DNA from: DATCSE01 sp036568605
GTDB taxonomy: Bacteria > Pseudomonadota > Gammaproteobacteria > Burkholderiales > Burkholderiaceae_C
Assembly: GCA_036568605.1 (NCBI GenBank)
Contig: DATCSE010000206.1
Coordinates: 1-14,508, forward strand
Length of the DNA stretch: 14,508 nt
Direction of reading: 5' to 3'
Shown here: positions 9,487 to 14,508 of the stretch, one piece after another
Numbering within the stretch: the first letter of the stretch is position 1
Layout: each line of letters begins with the position of its first letter
The notes under the pieces: model-generated
Database searches by the model: none
What the model was told of the DNA's origin: nothing
The model's input: only the letters and a program-made list of their open reading frames with translations
Position numbers and translations under genes: made by a program

Positions 9487-10284
9487 ATGAGCCTTGACGA
9501 TCTGGATTTCGCCAGCGACCTGCCGGCCAGCGCGCGCATCGCGTTGGCGTGCCTGGACCTGACCAGCCTGAACGATGCCGACACCGAAGCCGACGTCGCA
9601 CGCCTGTGCGAGCGGGCCCAAAGCCCGCATGGGCCGGTCGCGGCGGTCTGCGTCTGGCCGCGCTTCGCGGCGTTGGCGCGGCGGTCGCTGCCGCCGCAGA
9701 TCGCGGTCGCCGCGGTCGCGAACTTTCCGGACGGCAGCGCCGATGTCGCGCGCGCCGTGCGCGAGACCGCCGAGATCGCGCAGGCCGGCGCCCAGGAGGT
9801 CGACGTCGTGCTGCCGTTCGAGCGCCTGCGCCAAGGCGACGAGGTGGCAGTCGCGCAGTTGCTGGCCGCGGTGCGCCGGGCCAGCGACGGCCTCGTGCTG
9901 AAGGTGATCCTCGAGACCGGCGTGCTCGCCGACGATGCGTTGATCGCGCAAGCAGCGCGGCTCAGCCTGGCGAGCGGTGCCGACTTCCTGAAGACCAGCA
10001 CCGGCAAGACACCGGTCAGCGCGACGCCGCAGGCGGCCCGCGTGATGCTGCGCGGGATCGCCGCCGATGCGGGCGCCGCGGCCCGCGTCGGCTTCAAGGC
10101 GTCGGGCGGCATCCGCAGCGTGGCCGATGCCGCGACCTACCTCGCGCTGTGCCGCGACGCGCTGGGGCCGCAGTCGCTGCAGCCCCGGCGTTTCCGGATC
10201 GGTGCAAGCAGCCTGCTGAACGACATCGAAGCCGTGCTCGGCGGACGGGCCGCAGCGGCACCGGCCGCGCCGGGCTCCTACTGA
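9487..10284 (+). CDS. deoC: Deoxyribose-phosphate aldolase
   Basis: Cleaves 2-deoxyribose 5-phosphate to acetaldehyde and glyceraldehyde 3-phosphate, the exit of deoxynucleoside sugar into central metabolism. The 265 residues are near E. coli DeoC in length (259). Motifs: CLDLTSLNDADTE (22-34), VANFPDG (77-83), EVDVVLPF (104-111, D106 matching catalytic D102), FLKTSTGK (167-174, K169 the Schiff-base Lys) and GFKASGGIR (202-210, K204 matching K201). The start ATG follows GAGGAA by about 8 bases, a good ribosome binding site. Residues 250-265 are an Ala/Pro-rich tail beyond the usual end. It lies 10 bases after the purine phosphorylase gene and 34 bases before deoA. Confidence 0.95.
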   Translation: MSLDDLDFASDLPASARIALACLDLTSLNDADTEADVARLCERAQSPHGPVAAVCVWPRFAALARRSLPPQIAVAAVANFPDGSADVARAVRETAEIAQAGAQEVDVVLPFERLRQGDEVAVAQLLAAVRRASDGLVLKVILETGVLADDALIAQAARLSLASGADFLKTSTGKTPVSATPQAARVMLRGIAADAGAAARVGFKASGGIRSVADAATYLALCRDALGPQSLQPRRFRIGASSLLNDIEAVLGGRAAAAPAAPGSY

Positions 10285-10318
10285 ACTCGACACCGCCTTC
10301 GGACCGACGACCCCCGCG

Positions 10319-11653
10319 ATGCTGGCGCAGGAGATCATTCGCCGAAAACGCGACGGCCAGGCGCTGACCGATGACCAGATCGCAGCGTTCGTGCGCGGCC
10401 TGGTCGATGCGTCCTGGAGCGACGCACAGGCGGCGGCGATGGCGATGGCGCTGTTCCTGCGCGGCATGTCCGACGTCGAGACCGTTGCGCTGACCCGCGC
10501 GATGACCCGCTCGGGCGATGTGCTGAGCTGGGCCGAGGCGGCGCTGCCCGGCCCGGTGCTGGACAAGCATTCGACCGGCGGCGTCGGCGACAAGGTCAGC
10601 CTGATCCTCGGCCCCATCGTCGCCGCGTGCGGCGGCTTCGTGCCGATGATCTCCGGCCGCGGCCTGGGCCACACCGGCGGCACGCTGGACAAGCTCGACA
10701 GCATCCCCGGCTACCGCACCGCGGTGCCGGTCGCGACGCTGCGCGATGCGCTGCGGCGGGCGGGCTGCGCGATCGTCGGCGCGACCGGCGAGATCGCGCC
10801 GGCCGATGCGCGGCTCTATGCGGTCCGCGACGTGACCGCGACCGTCGAATCGATTCCGCTGATCACCGCGAGCATCCTCGCGAAGAAGCTCGCCGCCGGG
10901 CTGCATGGCCTCGTGATGGACGTGAAGACCGGCAACGGCGCCTTCGCGGCCGAGCCGGCCATGGCCCGCGCGCTGGCGCGGTCGCTGGTGCAGGTCGCGA
11001 AGGGCGCGGGCCTGACGACGCGCGCCTGGATCACCGACATGAACCAGGTGCTGGGCCGTACGTGCGGCAACGCGCTCGAGGTGCGCGAGGCGCTGGCCGT
11101 GCTGCGCCACGAGGCGCCCGAGCCGCGCCTGCTCGCGGTCACGCGTACGCTCAGCGCCGAGCTGCTGTGCATCGGCGGCCTCGCGGGCACGATGGAGCAG
11201 GCGCAGGGGCGAGTCGATGCGGTGCTGGCCGGCGGCCAGGCACTCGAGCGCTTCGCCCGCATGGTCGCGGCGCTGGGCGGGCCGGTCGATTTCATCGAAC
11301 GGGCCGACGCATATCTGCCCGTCGCGCCGGTGCGGCGGGCGCTCGCGGCACCGCGGGCCGGCTGGGTCCGCCGCATCGCGACACGCGAGATCGGGGTGCT
11401 GGTCGTCGAGCTCGGCGGCGGGCGACAGCGCGCCGGCGACGCGATCGACCATCGTGTCGGCCTGGCCGATGTCGTCGCGTTGGGGCGGCGTGTCGAGGCC
11501 GGCGAAGCGCTCGCGATCGTGCACGCCGCCGATGAGGCCGCGGCCGAAGCCGCTTGTGCGCGGCTCGCCGCGCTGATCGACATCGGCGATGTGCCGCCGC
11601 CGGACACGCCCGTGCTGATCGAACGATTGACCGAAGAAGAGAGCCACCAATGA
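10319..11653 (+). CDS. deoA: Thymidine phosphorylase
   Basis: Phosphorolyses thymidine and deoxyuridine to base and deoxyribose 1-phosphate. The 444 residues are close to E. coli DeoA (440). Motifs: LDKHSTGGVGDK (81-92, phosphate and catalytic His85), SGRGLGHTGGTLDKL (112-126, the family signature), and the YAVRDVTATVESIPLITASI region encoded around 10816-10875, which holds the substrate-binding Arg and Ser followed by the Lys-Lys pair. The family signature ends in Asp rather than the usual Glu (KLDS). A pyrimidine nucleoside phosphorylase (Pdp) is possible, but the overall sequence and length favour DeoA. The Shine-Dalgarno is weak, and the 34-base gap from deoC is the largest within the operon after the regulator. 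The end overlaps the nucleoside hydrolase start as ATGA. Confidence 0.93.
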   Translation: MLAQEIIRRKRDGQALTDDQIAAFVRGLVDASWSDAQAAAMAMALFLRGMSDVETVALTRAMTRSGDVLSWAEAALPGPVLDKHSTGGVGDKVSLILGPIVAACGGFVPMISGRGLGHTGGTLDKLDSIPGYRTAVPVATLRDALRRAGCAIVGATGEIAPADARLYAVRDVTATVESIPLITASILAKKLAAGLHGLVMDVKTGNGAFAAEPAMARALARSLVQVAKGAGLTTRAWITDMNQVLGRTCGNALEVREALAVLRHEAPEPRLLAVTRTLSAELLCIGGLAGTMEQAQGRVDAVLAGGQALERFARMVAALGGPVDFIERADAYLPVAPVRRALAAPRAGWVRRIATREIGVLVVELGGGRQRAGDAIDHRVGLADVVALGRRVEAGEALAIVHAADEAAAEAACARLAALIDIGDVPPPDTPVLIERLTEEESHQ

Positions 11654-12606
11654 AGATCCTGTTCGACACCGATCCCGGCATCGACGATGCGATGGCCTTG
11701 CTGATGCTCGCGCGCGACCCGCGTGCCGAGCTGGTCGGCGTGACCACCGTGTTCGGCAATGCGTCGGTCGAGACCACGACCGGCAACGCGCTCGCGCTGT
11801 GCGAGCGCTTCGGCCTCGAAGTGCCGGTTGCGCGCGGCGCGGCCCAGGCGCTGGTGCGGCCGGCCGGCGACTATCCCGAGGTGGTGCACGGCCGCGACGG
11901 CATGGGCAACACCGATGTGCTGCCGCCGGCACGGCGCCGGCGCGCCGAGCGCCAGACCGCGCCGCAGCTGATCAGCGAGCTGGCGCGGCGGCATTCGGGT
12001 GAGCTGGTGCTGGTCGCGGTCGGGCCGCTGACCAACCTCGCGCTTGCGTTGCGCGACGATCCGCAGCTCGTCGAGCATGTGAAGAAGGTCGTCGTGATGG
12101 GCGGCGCGTTCGGCGTCAACGGGCACAGCGGCAACGTATCGCCGGTGGCCGAGGCCAATGCGGCCGGCGACCCGCATGCAGCCGATCTGGTCTTCACCTC
12201 GCGCTGGGACGTGACCATCGTCGGGCTGGACGTGACGCACGAGGTGCTGATGGACACCGCCTACCTCGACGCGCTCGGTCGCGACGGCGGCGAGGAAGGC
12301 GCGTTCATCCGCGAGGTCACGCGCCACTACGAGAGCTTCTACACGACGCGCACCGGCGGCGGCATCTACTCGCACGATCCCAGCGCGGTCGCCTGCGCGC
12401 TCGATCCCGGTGCGTTCACGTTGCGGCGCGGTGCGGTGCGCGTGGTCGGCGACGGCATCGCGGCGGGGCAGACGATCCAGGCCATCAGCGGACGCAAGTT
12501 TCCGGCGACCGACTGGGATGGGTTGCCGGCGCAGTCGGTCTGCGTCGGCGTCGACTCGGCGCGATTGTTGGCCGAATACCACGACTGCTTCATCCGAAGG
12601 CAATGA
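11650..12606 (+). CDS. Inosine-uridine preferring nucleoside hydrolase
   Basis: Hydrolyses ribonucleosides to ribose and free base without phosphate. The 318 residues carry the calcium-binding signature FDTDPGIDDA (5-14, with D6, D8, D12 and D13), TTVFGN (32-37), VAVGPLTNLA (122-131), VVMGGAF (148-154), AEANAAGDP (167-175, with E168 and N170 in the substrate-contact positions) and YSHDPSAV (240-247; H242 the likely proton donor, D243 the last metal ligand). These match the IU-nucleoside hydrolase family (Rih/IUNH); which nucleosides it prefers cannot be read from sequence. It is the last gene of the operon, overlapping deoA by 4 bases with AAGAGAG ahead of the ATG. It probably handles uridine and other ribonucleosides, since no uridine phosphorylase is present. 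A type I secretion leader is absent, so it is cytoplasmic. Confidence 0.92.
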   Translation: MKILFDTDPGIDDAMALLMLARDPRAELVGVTTVFGNASVETTTGNALALCERFGLEVPVARGAAQALVRPAGDYPEVVHGRDGMGNTDVLPPARRRRAERQTAPQLISELARRHSGELVLVAVGPLTNLALALRDDPQLVEHVKKVVVMGGAFGVNGHSGNVSPVAEANAAGDPHAADLVFTSRWDVTIVGLDVTHEVLMDTAYLDALGRDGGEEGAFIREVTRHYESFYTTRTGGGIYSHDPSAVACALDPGAFTLRRGAVRVVGDGIAAGQTIQAISGRKFPATDWDGLPAQSVCVGVDSARLLAEYHDCFIRRQ

Positions 12607-12706
12607 GACGGGGTCGCGACGCGCGGCTTGGCCTGTCTTTTCAATGTAAAGCGGGCGTGTAACCAAGTTTTAACGGCGCGCTGGCAAGCTCTTTGCTGAA
12701 TGTTGC

Positions 12707-12723
12707 CGGGCCGATCAGGCCCG
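12707..12723. other. Short GC-rich hairpin before operator 2
   Basis: CGGGCC, loop GATCA, then GGCCCG: a perfect 6-base stem. No T-run follows, so it is not a standard intrinsic terminator. It lies about 100 bases after the nucleoside hydrolase stop and 10 bases before operator 2. The rest of 12607-12822 shows no gene and no terminator that I can support. Confidence 0.4.
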
Positions 12724-12732
12724 AGTGGGCAG

Positions 12733-12748
12733 ACGAAAACGTTTGCGC
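12733..12748. promoter_or_regulatory. PurR-type LacI-family operator (operator 2)
   Basis: ACGAAAACGTTTGCGC matches the E. coli PurR box ACGCAAACGTTTGCGT at 14 of 16 positions by eye and shares the 11-base core AAACGTTTGCG with operator 1. It ends 74 bases before the TonB-dependent receptor start, a position suited to control of its transcription. The regulator encoded at 3485-4498 is the likely ligand. No clear -35/-10 pair was found around it. Confidence 0.8.
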
Positions 12749-12822
12749 TTTCGTCCGGTCGTCCACACACAACAAGCAGCAGACACCTCCTAGCCACCTT
12801 CAGGAAAAGGAAACGCTCTTCC

Positions 12823-14508
12823 ATGCGCCCGTTCACGCTCAACGCCATTGCCCTGGCGGCACTTTCGCTACTCGGAACCGCCGCGCAGGCTCAATCGTCG
12901 GCATCGCAGGAACTCGAAACGGTCAACGTCACCGGCAACGGCGACAAGCTGGGCACCGGCCTGCTGATCGACGAGGACGCACCGAAGGCCCGCAGCTCGG
13001 TGACCAAGGCCCAGCTCGAGAAGATGCGTTCGAGCAGCAACCCGTTCCAGGCGCTGTCGCTGCTCCCGGGCGTGAACAGCTCGAGCTTCGACGCGACCGG
13101 CATGTTCGGCGGCAACCTGCGCGTGCGCGGCTACAACAGCGACCAGATGGGCTTCACCATCAACGGCGCGCCGGTCAACGACTCGGGCAGCTTCTCGGTG
13201 TTCCCGCAAGAATATGTCGACGCGGAGAACCTGTGCACGCTGTACATCACGCAGGGTGCGCCGGACACCGACTCGCCCCACGTGGGCGCGTCGGGCGGCA
13301 ACGTCGGCATCGTGTCGTGCGCACCGACGGACGAGCAGGTGACGCGCGTCTCGTTCTCGGGCGGCCAGCTCGGCTACTACCGTCTGTTCGGGCGGGTCAA
13401 CACCGGCAAGATCGGCAACTTCAAGGGCTATGTCTCGGTGTCGGACTCCAAGGTCGACAAGTGGAGAGGCTATGGCCGGGCAAGCCGCAAGCACCTCGAT
13501 GCCGCCGCTGAATACGATTTGGGGAACACCAACAAGCTGAGCGCGACGCTGCTCTACAACCGCGCAATCACGAACAACTACGCCGCGTGGAATCAGGCGC
13601 AGTGGAACGCCCAGGGCTACTACTCTGACTTCTCGACGGTGATCCCGCAGCACCAGACGCCGGTCGCAGGCACGAAGCAGACCGATGTCAATTCGACGCC
13701 TGCCTACTACGGCTACTCGTTGAACCCGTTCGAGAACTATCTGTTGACCGGCAAGGGCACGTTCGCGCTGGGCGACAAGCTGCGCCTCGATGTCAACCCG
13801 TATTTCTGGTACGGCTACGGTACTGGCGGCACCCAGCAGAACACGCTGACCGAGTCGACGTCGGGCGTGCACGGCGGCATCGGCGACATCAACGGTGACG
13901 GCGACAGACAGGACACCGTGCTGGTCTATCGCGGCAGCCTGACCCAGACCTATCGCCCCGGCGTGACGACCACGCTGACCTACACGCTGGACAACCAGCG
14001 CATCAGCGGAGGCTTCTGGTTCGAGCGCGCGCGCCATCGCCAAACCCAGCCGGCGGTTCGCGTCGACAACAACGGCGGCATCACGGACATCTGGCTCGGC
14101 GGCAACCTGATCAACTACAACGATGGCACGCCGTACCAGGGCCGCAGCTGGATGACGATCTCCACCGGCGAGAGCGTGTTCATCCAGGACACGATCGACC
14201 TGCTGAACAACAAGCTGCAGGTCACGCCGGCGTTCAGCTACCGTCGACTCAAGCGTGAGTTTACGAACTTCGCGAATTCGGGCTCGATCTTCGACTACGA
14301 AGTCAACAAGACCTACTCGGAACCGCTGCCGAGCATCGCGGTCAGCTACCAGGCGACACCCAGCACGCAGGTCTTCGGGAGCGTCGCGAAGAACTTCAAG
14401 GCGCCCGGAAACTTCGAGTACCAGAACCTCGCGCAAGTTACGAACGGCGTCTTCACGGGCTTGGCGCCGGTCACCGTCAATCAGGAGACGTCGATCAACG
14501 TCGACCTC
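12823..14508 (+). CDS. TonB-dependent outer-membrane receptor, 3'-truncated by window edge
   Basis: Energy-coupled outer-membrane channel, 562 residues visible and open at the window end; family members are often 700-800 residues, so the C-terminal strands are missing. A signal peptide (hydrophobic 8-20, cleavage after AQA at 21-23) precedes a TonB-box-like ETVNV (32-36). The plug domain includes LSLLPGVNSSSF, NLRVRGYNSDQMGFTINGAP and QGAPDTDSPHVGASGGNVGI. After it come aromatic-rich alternating beta strands typical of the barrel (GYYRLFGRV, LRLDVNPYFWYGYG, LQVTPAFSYRRL). Unusual details are a calcium-loop-like D355-x-N-x-D-x-D-x-x-D364 segment and a plug Cys pair (C138, C166). The start follows AGGAAAAGG by 12 bases. 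A PurR-type operator upstream and the nucleoside operon next to it suggest a nucleoside or nucleotide-derived substrate; this is inference, since receptor substrates cannot be read from sequence. Confidence 0.9.
   Translation, partial: MRPFTLNAIALAALSLLGTAAQAQSSASQELETVNVTGNGDKLGTGLLIDEDAPKARSSVTKAQLEKMRSSSNPFQALSLLPGVNSSSFDATGMFGGNLRVRGYNSDQMGFTINGAPVNDSGSFSVFPQEYVDAENLCTLYITQGAPDTDSPHVGASGGNVGIVSCAPTDEQVTRVSFSGGQLGYYRLFGRVNTGKIGNFKGYVSVSDSKVDKWRGYGRASRKHLDAAAEYDLGNTNKLSATLLYNRAITNNYAAWNQAQWNAQGYYSDFSTVIPQHQTPVAGTKQTDVNSTPAYYGYSLNPFENYLLTGKGTFALGDKLRLDVNPYFWYGYGTGGTQQNTLTESTSGVHGGIGDINGDGDRQDTVLVYRGSLTQTYRPGVTTTLTYTLDNQRISGGFWFERARHRQTQPAVRVDNNGGITDIWLGGNLINYNDGTPYQGRSWMTISTGESVFIQDTIDLLNNKLQVTPAFSYRRLKREFTNFANSGSIFDYEVNKTYSEPLPSIAVSYQATPSTQVFGSVAKNFKAPGNFEYQNLAQVTNGVFTGLAPVTVNQETSINVDL

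Noticed and set aside
12707..12723. Hairpin considered as the operon terminator
   Set aside because: The stem is only 6 base pairs and no T-run follows on either strand.
12693..13511. 272-residue open frame on the + strand over the start of the receptor
   Set aside because: It is in a different frame from the receptor, which has a signal peptide, TonB box and plug motifs. The product is Arg/Gly-rich low-complexity sequence, typical of a GC-rich shadow frame.

Overview
The window is very GC-rich with dense, overlapping genes. Protein styles suggest a betaproteobacterium, probably of the order Burkholderiales; this is inference from sequence character, not a database match. It holds twelve protein genes, the first and last cut by the window edges. 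Most of it is one nucleoside capture and breakdown locus.

Layout. Positions 1-1101 (+) are the C-terminal four fifths of a glucarate dehydratase gene (gudD), probably the end of a separate sugar-acid unit. It converges, with a 7-base gap, on adenosine deaminase (add, 2146-1109, -). A roughly 200-base divergent region follows, with a PurR-type operator (2281-2296). From 2351 a ten-gene + strand cluster runs to 12606: a BMP/PnrA-type periplasmic nucleoside-binding protein, a large palindromic repeat, a PurR-like LacI-family regulator, an ABC ATPase with two nucleotide-binding domains, two ABC permeases, cytidine deaminase, purine nucleoside phosphorylase, deoxyribose-phosphate aldolase, thymidine phosphorylase and a nucleoside hydrolase. 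From the ATPase onward, genes overlap or are separated by no more than about 35 bases, so they look like one operon. A second PurR-type operator (12733-12748) sits before a TonB-dependent outer-membrane receptor that runs off the right edge.

How they work together (inference). The receptor may bring nucleosides across the outer membrane. The BMP protein would bind them in the periplasm and the ABC system import them. Inside, the two deaminases convert adenosine and cytidine to inosine and uridine. The phosphorylases and the hydrolase split nucleosides to bases and (deoxy)ribose or its 1-phosphate, and DeoC cleaves deoxyribose 5-phosphate to acetaldehyde and glyceraldehyde 3-phosphate. Phosphopentomutase, needed between the phosphorylases and DeoC, is not in the window. 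Two near-identical operators, matched to a regulator whose recognition helix is almost that of E. coli PurR, suggest a single local regulon joining the receptor to the ABC and catabolic operon.

No stretch longer than about 220 bases lacks a gene. I saw no tRNA, rRNA, CRISPR array, insertion sequence or convincing intrinsic terminator.
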